Assembly (NCBI GenBank): GCA_025041175.1
Contig: JAKCFJ010000001.1
Coordinates: 310,001 to 374,000 of the forward strand
Length of the DNA stretch: 64,000 nucleotides
Source: Halobacteriales archaeon YIM A00010
GTDB lineage: Archaea > Halobacteriota > Halobacteria > Halobacteriales > Haloarculaceae
Reading direction: 5' to 3'
Shown here one piece after another: positions 33,830 through 43,246 of the stretch. The notes beneath the pieces were generated by a model that saw only the letters and a list, made by a program, of their open reading frames with translations, searched no databases and had not been told where the DNA came from. Numbering within the stretch: position 1 is the stretch's first letter; every line of letters begins with the position of its first letter. The translations under genes were made by a program, and so were the position numbers.

Positions 33830-35431
33830 ATGACCCCCGACCGGGTCGCGCTCGAACGAGCACTCGAGCGCGGAGAGCAGGAGGGCGGCAGCATCGAGTT
33901 CAAAGAGCGGCTCACACGAGAGGTACATCTCGCTGACGGACGGCTCGAAAGCCTCGTCGCACAACTGCGCCACCGCGTCCTTTCCGGGGACGGAGAGGCG
34001 ACGTACGTGGTCGGTGCGACCGACGATGGGGGTCTCGCTGGCATCGCTCCCGAAACGTTTTCCGAATCGATGGACGTGCTCTCGTTGCTCGCCGAGGAGG
34101 CCGGGGCGCACATCGAGGACGTACAGACGTGGGGCGTCGGCGAGGAGGGGCGCGTCGGCGTCGCGACCGTTCGTGAGGGGGCGATGCTCAACACCGACGA
34201 CGAGCACATCGTGGTCGGCACCGCGGGCCACGTCGACCACGGAAAGAGCACGCTCGTCGGCTCGCTCGTCACGGGACGGCCCGACGACGGCGACGGCGAT
34301 ACGCGGAGCTTTCTGGACGTCCAACCCCACGAGGTCGAACGCGGCCTGTCGGCCGATCTGTCGTATGGGGTGTACGGGTTCGACGAGAACGGACCGATCC
34401 GGACGGACAATCCCCACAGGAAACAGGACCGCGCGCAGGTCGTCGGGACCGCGGATCGGTTGGTGTCGTTCGTCGACACCGTGGGCCACGAACCGTGGCT
34501 TCGGACGACGATCCGCGGACTCGTGGGACAGAAGCTCGATTACGGGCTGTTGACGATCGCGGCCGACGACGGCCCGACGAAAACCACGCGCGAGCACCTC
34601 GGCATCCTGCTCGCAACCGAGCTGCCGACGATCGTCGCCATCACGAAGGCCGACATCGCGTCCGACGACCGCGTTCGAGAGGTCGAGCGAGCGGTCGAGA
34701 GGCTGTTGCGGGACGCCGATCGGTCGCCGCTGTCGGTCGAGCGCCACGGCGTCGAGGCCGCGATCGAGGAGATATCCGAAACCGTGGTGCCGATCGTCAC
34801 GACGAGCGCCGTCACGATGGACGGGCTGTCCGTGCTCGACGAGCTGTTCGAGCGGCTGCCCAAAACCGCCGATGGGTCCGGCGAGTTTTCGATGTACATC
34901 GATCGCACGTACAAGGTGACGGGCGTCGGTGCTGTCGCGTCCGGAACGATCCGGTCGGGAACCGTCGCCGCGGGCGACGACCTCCAGATCGGCCCGATGG
35001 CCGACGGCTCGTTCAGGAACATCGAAGTCCGATCGATCGAGATGCATTACCACCCTGTCGATGAGGCCCAAGCGGGTCGCATCGTCGGGATCGCGCTCAA
35101 AGGCATCGACGAGAGCGAGGTCGAACGCGGAATGGTGTTGCTGCCACGAACCGTCGATCCGACGCCTGTTAGGGAGTTCGAGGCCGAGGTGATGGTGCTG
35201 AACCACCCAACGCGCATCAACGACGGCTACGAACCCGTCGTCCACGTCGAAACGGTGAGCGAGGCGGCCGCCTTCTACCCCACGGATTCCCAGCTGCTGC
35301 CGGGAGACACCGGCCAAACGCGCGTGCGGTTCAAATTCAGACCGTACGTGATCGAGGAGGGCCAACGGTTCGTGTTCCGTGAAGGACGGAGCAAAGGCGT
35401 GGGAACGATCACGAACGTATCCGAACGCTGA
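33830..35431 (+). CDS. GTPBP1/2-like translational GTPase
   Basis: The 533-residue protein is a GTPBP1-type translation-factor GTPase. After an N-terminal domain of about 125 residues come G1 GHVDHGKSTL, G3 DTVGHEPWLRTT and G4 ITKADI. An EF-Tu-like domain 2 (FSMYIDRTYKVTGVGAVASG) and domain 3 (VRFKFRPYVIEEGQRFVFRE) follow. The family is widespread in archaea; in eukaryotes GTPBP1/2 act in ribosome rescue and mRNA turnover, and the archaeal role is not settled. Confidence 0.93.
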   Translation: MTPDRVALERALERGEQEGGSIEFKERLTREVHLADGRLESLVAQLRHRVLSGDGEATYVVGATDDGGLAGIAPETFSESMDVLSLLAEEAGAHIEDVQTWGVGEEGRVGVATVREGAMLNTDDEHIVVGTAGHVDHGKSTLVGSLVTGRPDDGDGDTRSFLDVQPHEVERGLSADLSYGVYGFDENGPIRTDNPHRKQDRAQVVGTADRLVSFVDTVGHEPWLRTTIRGLVGQKLDYGLLTIAADDGPTKTTREHLGILLATELPTIVAITKADIASDDRVREVERAVERLLRDADRSPLSVERHGVEAAIEEISETVVPIVTTSAVTMDGLSVLDELFERLPKTADGSGEFSMYIDRTYKVTGVGAVASGTIRSGTVAAGDDLQIGPMADGSFRNIEVRSIEMHYHPVDEAQAGRIVGIALKGIDESEVERGMVLLPRTVDPTPVREFEAEVMVLNHPTRINDGYEPVVHVETVSEAAAFYPTDSQLLPGDTGQTRVRFKFRPYVIEEGQRFVFREGRSKGVGTITNVSER

Positions 35432-35712
35432 TCGCGTCGCGTTTTCCCCGCAAGCGGTGGCCGAGTGGTGTTCACGATCGCCCGCTGTTAGGCCGGATTC
35501 CCAGTTGTATCGGGCTGAAACGGCCGTATATGGAGATTTGATAGAGTGGTGAGAACTGTTATTCGGCTACAGCCACACTGACTAACACGGACCACGATCC
35601 GAATGCAGTGTCCCACGACGCGAGCGTCGTGGGATCGGCGTACGGTGCGATGTGACTGCCTTGGGGATCAAGTCGTGTGTAACGCGTTCGGACGACCGAC
35701 ACACCCACTATC
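35432..35712. other. 281-bp intergenic region with a 24-bp hairpin
   Basis: No gene is supported here. At 35611-35634 there is a perfect hairpin, TCCCACGACGC-GA-GCGTCGTGGGA, and the sequence before it is somewhat AT-rich. The hairpin could be a relic of an IS200/IS605-type end or a regulatory structure upstream of the Bat-like gene. Confidence 0.4.
35611..35634. repeat. perfect hairpin, 11-bp arms
   Basis: The arms TCCCACGACGC and GCGTCGTGGGA are exact complements around GA. The CCCAC/GTGGG ends recall subterminal hairpins of haloarchaeal IS200/IS605-type elements; no transposase is near. Confidence 0.5.
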
Positions 35713-36543
35713 ATGAATCAGAGACACCAGCACGACGACGCGCCGTCGAATGTACCGTCCAAAGAGCGCGCGACGCTCGTCACAACGCATCTTTCGGCCG
35801 AGGAGTTCGCGCTTCACGAAACGTTTTCAGCCGTTCCGGATCTCACGCTCGAGTGTACGCAGCTTGTCGCGTCGGGAGAGCAGACTGTGTTGCCGTTGTT
35901 GTGGATGACAACGGACGATCATTCGGAGCTCCGATCCGCCTTGGCGGCCGATCCGAGCGTGAACGCCGCGGAGGAACTGCTCGAAGCCGACGGTCGGCGG
36001 CTCTACCGACTCGACTGGAGCGACGACGTGCGCTTGATCTTTCGCGTGATTCTCGACGCGGAGACGGTGCTTCTCGGCGGGTTCGGAGCCGAGGACCGCT
36101 GGACGTTCGAACTCCTGTTTCCGACGCGGGAGGCGCTCGGGCGCGTCTGCGATCGCTGCCAGCTGTACGAGGTCGACTACTCGATCGACCGCATCAGGGG
36201 ATTCGATAACCACAACGGAGACGATACCCCCCGATCAACCCGCCTCGGTCTCACTCCCGAACAGTACGAAGCGATCGCAACAGCCTACAAACACGGTTAT
36301 TTCACGGTTCCGCGAGAGATCACGCTCGACGAGCTTGCCACCTCTCTCGACATCTCACACCAAGCGCTGTCGGAACGACTCCGACGGGCACACGACACAC
36401 TCGTCGGTGAATGTCTCAGAAATCCCTGTCTCGGCTTTGGTCTCATGCCAAACGCTACCACAACTCCCTCCAAATCGGAGTTCGATCATGATTCCACGTC
36501 TGATCGCTCTAGGACAGATTCGACGGTATCGGATCTCTCCTGA
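35713..36543 (+). CDS. Bat-like HTH-10 transcriptional regulator
   Basis: The 276-residue protein has the bacterio-opsin-activator layout. An N-terminal GAF/HTH-associated domain (HLSAEEFALHETFSAVPDL, RLDWSDDVRLIFRVI) is followed by a C-terminal HTH_10 domain: LTPEQYEAIATAYKHGYFTVPREI, then LDELATSLDISHQALSERLRRAH. Such regulators are numerous in haloarchaea and respond to light, oxygen or metabolites; the signal here is unknown. The last 40 residues are polar and probably disordered. Confidence 0.92.
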   Translation: MNQRHQHDDAPSNVPSKERATLVTTHLSAEEFALHETFSAVPDLTLECTQLVASGEQTVLPLLWMTTDDHSELRSALAADPSVNAAEELLEADGRRLYRLDWSDDVRLIFRVILDAETVLLGGFGAEDRWTFELLFPTREALGRVCDRCQLYEVDYSIDRIRGFDNHNGDDTPRSTRLGLTPEQYEAIATAYKHGYFTVPREITLDELATSLDISHQALSERLRRAHDTLVGECLRNPCLGFGLMPNATTTPSKSEFDHDSTSDRSRTDSTVSDLS

Positions 36544-36657
36544 CCGTAGCCGGTCGTTCCCTGTTCGGGCCAACCGAGGCGCTCGCACGATTCGTTTTGA
36601 TAAACGAAAATGGCATACCTTTTCGTTTTAGCCGGGTATATACCGGCAGTGACGTAG

Positions 36658-38700
36658 ATGGTGAATATGGATTCCACGCCCGATTGGCTTGCGGCGGAAC
36701 AAGAGTACACTGACGAGGTTATCGGTGAGAACACTATTTCACAGCTGTTTGCGGAAAGCGCATCGCGCCACGCCGATCGAATCGCCCAACAGTACAAGGG
36801 GGGGATCTACGATCGGTCTCTTTGTGCTTCTGGCGTCATCGATGCTGCCCCATCGGGGGAATACGACGAACTGACGTACCAGAAAATGCACTCGATCGTG
36901 ATGAATCTCGCGGGAGGATTCCGTGATATCGGCGTCGAGCGGGACGACCGGGTTGCGATCCTTGCGAACACGCGCATGGAGTGGGCACACGCCGATTTCG
37001 CGCTGTTGGCAGCCGGTGCGGTTGTGACGACGGTGTACACGGAATCCTCATCGTCACAGGTGGAGTATCTGCTCGATGACCCCGGTGCGTCGGGCGTCGT
37101 CGTCGAAAACGAGCAGCTGCTCGAGCTGGTGCTCGAAGTCGAAGACGAGCTGGACCTGGAGTTCATCGTCGTCATGGACACGGTTTCGGAGCACGACGAC
37201 CGGGACGACATCGTCACGCTCGGCGCGCTCCACGAGCAGGGCATCGAAAACGGTGTCGAGGGCGATTACGAGGCGTGGATCATCGGTCGTAAGCCCGAGG
37301 ATCTCGCTAGCCTCATCTACACCTCCGGAACGACCAGCAAGCCCAAGGGGGTGAAGCTCACCCACCGGAACTTCCGGGCGAACATCAACCAGATCAGAAA
37401 GCGGCTGGGTCCGCGTCCGGACCGTGATCCCGACGCTCCGACGATCGATTCCTCGACCACCGCGTTGTCCTTTCTCCCGCTCGCACACGTGTTCGAGCGG
37501 ACCACCGGCCACTTCGCAATCTTTGCTGTGGGGGGCACCGTTGCCTACGCCGAGTCGCCCGACACTGTGACAGAGGACCTGTCGCTCGTTGAACCGTCGT
37601 CCATAACCAGCGTCCCACGGGTGTACGAGCGCGTGTACGACACCATGCGCGCGGAGGTCCGCGGCTCGAAGATCAAAGAACGCCTGTTCGACTGGGCGCT
37701 CGACGTCGCTCGGGAGTACTCCCAGACGGACGATCCCGGCAAACGCCTCCGGACGAAGCGCAAACTCGCCGATACGGCGGTGTTCAGCGACGTAAAAGAG
37801 CAGCTGGGCGGCAACCTCGAGCTGTTGATCAGCGGTGGGGGAAGCCTCTCGAAGGAGCTCTGTGAGATGTTCCTGGGGATGGACCTCACGATCGTCGAGG
37901 GGTACGGACTCACCGAGACGGCTCCCGTGGTGTCCGTGAACCGTCCGGAGGACATCCGCCCCGGAACGCTCGGCCCGCCGTTGGCTGGTCTCGACGTGAC
38001 GCTCGATGAAGCGGTGATCGGTCCCGACCAGCGCGAAAAAGCCACCGGCGACGTCGGCGAGTTGCTCGTCCGGGGACCGAACGTTACCGATGGCTATTGG
38101 AACAACGAGGAAGCGACCGACGACGCGTTCACGACGCTCGACAGCGCCGACAGCGAATCCGAAGCAGACGCCGACGCGGAGTCGGAGTCGGAGTCGGAGT
38201 CCGACGATGAGAAGTGGTTCCGGACCGGCGACATCGTCGAGCAGACGGCCGCTGGGAGTCTCGTCTACCACGACCGTCTCAAGCAGTTGCTCGTGCTCGA
38301 CACGGGCAAGAACGTCGCGCCGGGACCGATCGAGGAGTCGTTTGCCACCAGCAACCGCATCGAGCAGGTGATGGTGCTCGGAGACGACCGGAAATTCATC
38401 TCGGCGCTCGTGGTTCCGAACTTCGAAGCCATCGACCACTGGGCCGAGAAGAACGGCGTCGATCTCCCCGACGATCCCGAGGCGATCAACACCGACGACC
38501 AGGTGCGGGAGTGGATGCGCGAGGAGATCGATCGCGTGAACGAGAACTTCGCCAAACACGAGCGGATCAAGGAGTTCGAACTGGTGCCCTTAGAATGGAC
38601 GCCGGAAAACGACATGCTCACCTCCTCGATGAAGCTCAAACGCCGGAACATCACCGACCGGTTCGACGACCGGATCGAACGGATTTACGACGAAGAGTAA
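36658..38700 (+). CDS. long-chain acyl-CoA synthetase
   Basis: The 680-residue ANL enzyme resembles FadD15-type long-chain acyl-CoA ligases: P-loop IYTSGTTSKPKGVKLTH, LPLAHVFERT, YGLTETAPVVS, FRTGDIVE and a C-terminal MLTSSMKLKRR with the catalytic Lys. It activates fatty acids for lipid turnover or beta-oxidation. A Ser/Glu/Asp repeat (about residues 495-520, from tandem GAGTCG units) is inserted just before the TGD loop. Its 3' end overlaps the convergent gene at 38685 by 16 bp. Confidence 0.93.
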   Translation: MVNMDSTPDWLAAEQEYTDEVIGENTISQLFAESASRHADRIAQQYKGGIYDRSLCASGVIDAAPSGEYDELTYQKMHSIVMNLAGGFRDIGVERDDRVAILANTRMEWAHADFALLAAGAVVTTVYTESSSSQVEYLLDDPGASGVVVENEQLLELVLEVEDELDLEFIVVMDTVSEHDDRDDIVTLGALHEQGIENGVEGDYEAWIIGRKPEDLASLIYTSGTTSKPKGVKLTHRNFRANINQIRKRLGPRPDRDPDAPTIDSSTTALSFLPLAHVFERTTGHFAIFAVGGTVAYAESPDTVTEDLSLVEPSSITSVPRVYERVYDTMRAEVRGSKIKERLFDWALDVAREYSQTDDPGKRLRTKRKLADTAVFSDVKEQLGGNLELLISGGGSLSKELCEMFLGMDLTIVEGYGLTETAPVVSVNRPEDIRPGTLGPPLAGLDVTLDEAVIGPDQREKATGDVGELLVRGPNVTDGYWNNEEATDDAFTTLDSADSESEADADAESESESESDDEKWFRTGDIVEQTAAGSLVYHDRLKQLLVLDTGKNVAPGPIEESFATSNRIEQVMVLGDDRKFISALVVPNFEAIDHWAEKNGVDLPDDPEAINTDDQVREWMREEIDRVNENFAKHERIKEFELVPLEWTPENDMLTSSMKLKRRNITDRFDDRIERIYDEE

Positions 38701-39164
38701 CGCGTTCCGTCGGCTCGCTCGATCAGCTCGAACGTCACTGCCCACTCTAGCAGCTGCTCGACGCGTTCTCGCCACACTGCTTCCCAGTCCTGGCGGCGGT
38801 TGCGCTCCCATTGGGGAATCTCAGCACGCACGCGTTCGAACACGTCCGGCGCTGTGAGCGGCTGCTCGGCGTCTTCGACCACTCTCACCACCGTCTCGGC
38901 GGCGTACACGCGCTCCCGGAAGGCGGCCGCGAGATCCGTCGATGGGTCCTGTCGCTGGTGGTATTTCCCGTTGGATTCGGCGACCTGCCCGAGCGCGCGC
39001 AGGAACGTGATCCACTCGCGGGCCGCGTCGCGGCTGTCGACATCGGTGTCGACCACGAGCAGCCCACAGCAGTCGTCCTCGCTGCTCGGGACCAGCGGAA
39101 GCGTCTGCCGTGCGGTCTCGACGAACGAGCGCGGCCGTGGCTCGGGGACGACTTTGAACTTCAC
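38685..39164 (-). CDS. conserved haloarchaeal protein coupled to mch
   Basis: The 159-residue protein starts at a GTG that overlaps the TGA of mch (GTGA), so translation is coupled. It opens KFKVVPEPRPRSFVETARQTLPLVPSS, then DDCCGLLVVDTD, with helical segments (WITFLRALGQVAESN, WEAVWRERVEQLLEWAV) toward the C-terminus. The last 70 residues could be a winged helix. I recognise no named domain. Confidence 0.75.
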   Translation of the reverse strand: MKFKVVPEPRPRSFVETARQTLPLVPSSEDDCCGLLVVDTDVDSRDAAREWITFLRALGQVAESNGKYHQRQDPSTDLAAAFRERVYAAETVVRVVEDAEQPLTAPDVFERVRAEIPQWERNRRQDWEAVWRERVEQLLEWAVTFELIERADGTRYSSS

Positions 39165-40138
39165 AGTCCGAACGACTCCACCAGGATCTCCTCGTTCACG
39201 CTGCCGAACGACCGGGTCGGCCCGCCGACCACGTCGACGGTCACCTGCGCGGGAGCGAACACCTCGGTCGGTAGCTCCGCGAGGTCCCAGTCGACGGAGT
39301 CGAACACCGCCTCGAAGGGCGTGCCGTACTCTTCGGGCGCGCTCGATACCAGATCTGCGAACAGATCTGCGGCGTCGGACTCGACGGTGAGATGCACCCG
39401 TCCACCGTAGGCGAGCGCGTCGTTCGTCCGGGCGATGGCTTGCTCCTCGCTCTCTGCGACGGGCGCGACCGGCGCGCGCGCCGACACCGAGAGAATGTCC
39501 AGCGGATCGTACCCCAGCTCGAACGCGCGGAACGTTGCGAGTTCCCCCGCCCGCGCGGCCATCGTCACGCTTCCCGCGATGCTCGCGGCCGATGCCGTCG
39601 GGAGAAAGACCTGCCCCGCCTCCGTGTCGCACATTGTGGCGACGTGGGCCACGACCGCTTCGGTCGGAAGCGTGTCGGATTCGATCGCCAACACCGCGAA
39701 ATCGAACGCGTCGGCGTACCCCAACTGGCGAAACTCCTCCTCGGTGGCGACGAGCGCGCGAGCGGGACCGCTCCCTAGCCCCTCGTAGACGGCGTCTCGA
39801 TCCTCCGGCGCGCCGTCACCGTCCTGCTCTCCGCCGATCGATAGCTCCCACCCCGCCTTCTGGGAACAGAGCAACGAGAACGCGGGGTGATCGGTCGAGA
39901 GATCCACCACGGGACGAGGCGTCCCGCCGATCTCGCCCATCGACGAACTCACGGTCGCCAGTCCGGCGGTTTGGATCTCTGCGAGCAACAGCCCGGCTTC
40001 GGTCCCGCCGACCGCATCGACACCGAAATCGAGCACTGTCGCTCCCGATTCGAGTTCGTACGCGTCGATCGCAAGCTCATCGGTGAACTCGAGGGCCTCG
40101 TCCACCAGTTCGGTCGCCATCCGGTTGAGACTCTCCAT
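39161..40138 (-). CDS. mch: methenyltetrahydromethanopterin cyclohydrolase
   Basis: Mch interconverts methenyl- and formyl-tetrahydromethanopterin. In non-methanogenic haloarchaea it serves C1 metabolism on a folate-type carrier. The 325-residue length is usual. Conserved blocks are YELESGATVLDFGVDAVGG, SSMGEIGGTPRPVVDLSTDHP, LCSQKAGWEL and GPARALVATEEEF. An in-frame GTG at 40186 would add 16 residues, but a TTTATC box (40160-40165) lies 24-25 nt before ATG 40138, favouring the shorter, leaderless start. Confidence 0.94.
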   Translation of the reverse strand: MESLNRMATELVDEALEFTDELAIDAYELESGATVLDFGVDAVGGTEAGLLLAEIQTAGLATVSSSMGEIGGTPRPVVDLSTDHPAFSLLCSQKAGWELSIGGEQDGDGAPEDRDAVYEGLGSGPARALVATEEEFRQLGYADAFDFAVLAIESDTLPTEAVVAHVATMCDTEAGQVFLPTASAASIAGSVTMAARAGELATFRAFELGYDPLDILSVSARAPVAPVAESEEQAIARTNDALAYGGRVHLTVESDAADLFADLVSSAPEEYGTPFEAVFDSVDWDLAELPTEVFAPAQVTVDVVGGPTRSFGSVNEEILVESFGL

Positions 40139-40159
40139 ACCCACAGCTTCGGCGGGAGC

Positions 40160-40165
40160 GATAAA
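40160..40165 (-). promoter_or_regulatory. TATA box for mch
   Basis: TTTATC on the minus strand, centred 24-25 nt before ATG 40138, supports a leaderless mch transcript and the shorter start. Confidence 0.5.
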
Positions 40166-40186
40166 CCGGTTGTTGGTCTCGATCAC

Positions 40187-40498
40187 CTACCGCTCGCTCG
40201 TTGCTTCCCGTCCCAGGTGGCGCTCGACGCTTTCGACCTTCTCGCTGGCCGACTGGTCGAGCGTCCGCTTGTCGTCGATCTTCAACACTGTGCTCACGCG
40301 ATCACCGTCCACTGTCGTGTGGGCGGCCTCGACCGCCTCGAACAGCTCGCTCACCTCATCCGCCTCAATCACGGTCCCCATCGGGTTCGTCTCGTAGGAC
40401 ACGTCGAACCCCTCCAGCGCCTCGATGGCGGTGGCTACCTCCTCGCTCATGCTCCCCTCCCGGACCGGAGCGACGCTCAACAGCGCGATCACGGACAT
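40187..40498 (-). CDS. MTH1187-family thiamine-binding protein
   Basis: The 103-residue protein matches the MTH1187/YkoF-like family of small ferredoxin-like-fold proteins that bind thiamine or related ligands: MSVIALLSVAPVREGSMSEEV, then YETNPMGTVIEAD and VEAAHTTVDGDRVSTVLKIDDKR. It lies just upstream of mch on the same strand. ATG 40498 gives the conserved N-terminus. Confidence 0.9.
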   Translation of the reverse strand: MSVIALLSVAPVREGSMSEEVATAIEALEGFDVSYETNPMGTVIEADEVSELFEAVEAAHTTVDGDRVSTVLKIDDKRTLDQSASEKVESVERHLGREATSER

Positions 40499-40695
40499 AC
40501 CACGGGATACTCCCCCAACGGCCGTAAGCGTGCCGCGTCGTAACAATCGATTGTCTGTTCACTGCTGTGCTGGCTTCTGTTCCCGATTGGATCTGGCTGC
40601 GGCTGCAGCCTCGAACGGAGTGGGGCACGTGATCATTAACCATAAAACACTTGTATTACTGTTATTTCATACATATCGAGTGGTTATTGGTACGA

Positions 40696-41547
40696 ATGGT
40701 AGTACGTAAGCGACTTGTGATCGTTTGTGTGGTGGTACTCGTCGTGCTGGCCGGCTGTTCGGCCAGCGATCTCGCGAGTAGGGACGGTGACGCTGGCGAT
40801 TCGCAACCCGAGCGAGGAGCCGCGCCCGAAGCCGAACAGGACCAATCGTCGGACAGCTCGGACGCGCCGGCCCAGCGGGTTGTGATCCGGAACGGCACCG
40901 TCCACAGCCGTGTCTCCGATTTCGATGCTGCACGAGAGAATCTCACGGAGATGGTTCGGGATCGGGGCGGCTACGTGACCGATTCGAACGAGTACACGAG
41001 CGGCTCGAACGAGACTCGACACACCAGCGGTCGGCTCGTGTACCGCGTTCCAGCGGAGAACTTCACGTCGACGTTCGAAGAGATCAAACGGGAGGGACGG
41101 GTGACGCGATCGCACACGAACACGACGGACGTGACCGATCAGATCGCTGATCTCGACGCCCGGTTGAAGAACCTGCGCGCCCAGCGCGACCGGCTCCGAA
41201 CGCTGTACGAGCAGGCCAACGAGACGGAGGACGTGCTGGCGGTCGGTGAACGTCTCTCGTCCGTTCAAGGGGAGATCGAACGGCTCGAAGCCCGGCGTCA
41301 GGCGCTCGACAACCGAGTCAGCTACGCGACCATCACCGTCGAGCTCACGGAGCCGACGCCGACCAAAGATGCACCGAGCGCGTGGTACGAAACGGGCGTT
41401 CTGGCTGCGTTTCTCGAATCGGTGAGCGGCGTCGTGGTCGTGGCGCGCGCCGTCGTCGTCGGCACGGCGTACGTCTTGCCGTATCTCGTTGTGTTCGGCC
41501 TCCCGCTGGTCGGTCTCGGCGTCCTGTTCCGGCGGTGGCGGGACTAG
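40696..41547 (+). CDS. DUF4349 lipoprotein
   Basis: The 283-residue protein has a lipobox (VVLAGCSAS, Cys about residue 21), a disordered acidic stretch, then the DUF4349 domain: VHSRVSDFDAARENLTEMV, GRLVYRVPAENF, and a coiled coil (IADLDARLKNLRAQRDRL, VQGEIERLEARRQALDNRV). One C-terminal membrane helix (about residues 240-275) ends in an Arg-rich tail. The function of the family is unknown. It would sit outside the membrane with both ends anchored. Confidence 0.92.
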   Translation: MVVRKRLVIVCVVVLVVLAGCSASDLASRDGDAGDSQPERGAAPEAEQDQSSDSSDAPAQRVVIRNGTVHSRVSDFDAARENLTEMVRDRGGYVTDSNEYTSGSNETRHTSGRLVYRVPAENFTSTFEEIKREGRVTRSHTNTTDVTDQIADLDARLKNLRAQRDRLRTLYEQANETEDVLAVGERLSSVQGEIERLEARRQALDNRVSYATITVELTEPTPTKDAPSAWYETGVLAAFLESVSGVVVVARAVVVGTAYVLPYLVVFGLPLVGLGVLFRRWRD

Positions 41548-41912
41548 CTCCGTACTCGGATCTCCGGGACGGAATCCGACACTGCGACGCCAACGACGAG
41601 CCCGACGAGCAACACACCGTACCCGATGAAATGTACGGGGCTGATCGGATCGTACACACGCTCGATCAGCCACATCCCGACGAGATACGCGATACCACCG
41701 CCCGAAACGAACGTCGTCAGCCTGATATCGGTTATCGCCCCGAAGACTGTCCCCAAAAGAAAGGAGAGAAACAGCAATAGGGCTATTAGTAAGATGTCCC
41801 CGTCGCCGCCGAATATCACACCCCAGTAGACGTTTCGCGGCGGCCACAGCGCGTATCCAGCGACGAACGCGAACACCCCGCCGATCACGACCTCGACTAT
41901 CCTATTTGACAC
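41544..41912 (-). CDS. four-helix membrane protein, unknown
   Basis: From GTG 41912 the protein is 122 residues with about four hydrophobic segments (VVIGGVFAFVAGYALW, ILLIALLLFLSFLLGTVFGAI, FVSGGGIAYLVGMWLI, IGYGVLLVGLVVGVAV). The longer open frame runs upstream into the tRNA region and is not credible. An AT-rich stretch with a TATA-like ATATAATAG about 20 nt upstream supports this start. No family is recognised. It ends 4 bp inside the DUF4349 gene on the other strand. Confidence 0.65.
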   Translation of the reverse strand: MSNRIVEVVIGGVFAFVAGYALWPPRNVYWGVIFGGDGDILLIALLLFLSFLLGTVFGAITDIRLTTFVSGGGIAYLVGMWLIERVYDPISPVHFIGYGVLLVGLVVGVAVSDSVPEIRVRS

Positions 41913-42045
41913 ACATTCAATTCGTACTATTATATGATGAATATTGTGAATGCATGGGTGCAGACCCACAAGCATTGGATCCGTCGATCCGGAACGTGAA
42001 AACCGCCATCGATCCGCGCACGGAACAGCGTGAAAACGACACCCA

Positions 42046-42116
42046 TGCGCTGGCTGGGATTTGAACCCAGGTTGTGACCATGGCAAGGTCACGTGATACC
42101 ACTACACTACCAGCGC
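42046..42116 (-). tRNA. tRNA-Gly (anticodon GCC)
   Basis: On the minus strand the 71-nt sequence folds as a cloverleaf: acceptor arms GCGCTGG and CCAGCGC, discriminator A, D arm with TAGTGTAGTGGTA, anticodon arm GTGACC-TTGCCAT-GGTCAC with anticodon GCC, and T arm CTGGG-TTCAAAT-CCCAG. CCA is not encoded. There is no sign of an intron. Confidence 0.96.
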
Positions 42117-42146
42117 CCGTCGACACTCTAACTCAGAACGGTCACC

Positions 42147-42154
42147 AATAAAAA
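42147..42154 (-). promoter_or_regulatory. TATA box for tRNA-Gly
   Basis: TTTTTATT on the minus strand lies about 34 nt before the tRNA 5' end, the expected place for its promoter with a short 5' leader. Confidence 0.5.
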
Positions 42155-42315
42155 CGTACCGGACCGCGGTCGTCGTGTCACCGACTATCGATGACAGGGT
42201 AACGCGCCGTACGGGCGTGCGTCGGTGTCTCAGCCCTGCGTCGAAGCGCTATCCTTTTATGAGCGTATCCAGAACCTTGGGCACAGTCTAGTGGACAGCG
42301 AGGAAGTGAACCGGC

Positions 42316-43233
42316 ATGACAGTAACTGTACTCGTGCCGTCATCGCTGGTCCGGGAATCCCGAGACAAGCGGGAGGCGACCCGCAAGCTCGGGTACGTCG
42401 CCCGCGCGGCGACGGTGTTCCGGGTCGACCGCCTGGTCGTCTACCCCGATTCGGAGGGGGAACGCAGGTGGGGTGGCGGGTTCGTTCGCACCGTCTTGGC
42501 CTACGCGGCTACACCGCCGTACCTCCGAAAGGAGGTGTGGGGGCGGCGCGACGAACTGGAGTACGTTGGTGTGTTGCCGCCGCTCCGCGCTGTTACACAG
42601 ACCGGCTCCGGATCGAACGGTTCGGGGTCGTTAAGACAGGGAATCGTGACCGAGGTCGGATCTGACGGGCGCGTCCGGGTCAATTGCGGCCTGCAACACC
42701 CGATCTCCCTTCCCGTCCCGTCGTCGATGACGGTCGAGGAGGGAGAGCGCGTTACCATCAGGATCTCTTCGAGACGGCCACTCCGCGCGCGCATCGTCGA
42801 CGACGTGTCCGCCGGAGTGAGTGTCGAACAAGCGGCGTTAGACGCAGTCCTCACACGGCCCGACAGCGGGCTCCGTATCGCGTCGTCGCGGTACGGCGAG
42901 GTGCTCACGCTCTCGTTGCTCGGTGATCTTCGCCAGCGACTGGCTGGTACCGAGACCGAGACCGAGACCGAGAGCGTCACAGACGACGCCGATCGCAGCG
43001 CGGGAGAGTGGACGTACACCGTCGCGTTCGGTGCGCCCGAGCGTGGCCTTCCGGAGATCTGTGACATCGACCCATCAGTGGTCGGACAGCGAGACGATAC
43101 GTCGGACGACGAATCACGACCGGACAGGTCCCGGTTCGACCTCTGGCTCAATACGGTTCCGAATCAGGGCAGCGAGACGGTGCGAACGGAAGAAGCGATG
43201 TTCGCGACGCTCGCTTGTCTCAATCTGGAGTGA
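42316..43233 (+). CDS. SPOUT-class RNA methyltransferase (DUF171), first gene of the S10 cluster
   Basis: The 305-residue protein is the archaeal DUF171/SPOUT protein usually found just before rpl3; relatives are predicted RNA uridine N3-methyltransferases. The N-terminus (VLVPSSLVRESRDKREATRKLGYVARAA) and the C-terminal knot region (PNQGSETVRTEEAMFATLACLNL) are typical. The middle domain is OB/S1-like. A TETETETES tract from tandem GACCGA repeats sits before the knot. A TATA-like TTTTAT at 42255-42260 implies a leader of about 30 nt. The gap to uL3 is 13 bp. Confidence 0.9.
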   Translation: MTVTVLVPSSLVRESRDKREATRKLGYVARAATVFRVDRLVVYPDSEGERRWGGGFVRTVLAYAATPPYLRKEVWGRRDELEYVGVLPPLRAVTQTGSGSNGSGSLRQGIVTEVGSDGRVRVNCGLQHPISLPVPSSMTVEEGERVTIRISSRRPLRARIVDDVSAGVSVEQAALDAVLTRPDSGLRIASSRYGEVLTLSLLGDLRQRLAGTETETETESVTDDADRSAGEWTYTVAFGAPERGLPEICDIDPSVVGQRDDTSDDESRPDRSRFDLWLNTVPNQGSETVRTEEAMFATLACLNLE

Positions 43234-43246
43234 GTGTTGAAAACCT

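Noticed and set aside
33827-35365. 512-codon minus-strand frame antisense to the GTPase
   Set aside because: High GC and the codon bias of the real gene create the open frame; the plus strand has all GTPase motifs.
37054-38559. 501-codon minus-strand frame antisense to the acyl-CoA synthetase
   Set aside because: It is a mirror of a strongly biased gene; its translation is rich in Arg, Val and His repeats without domain features.
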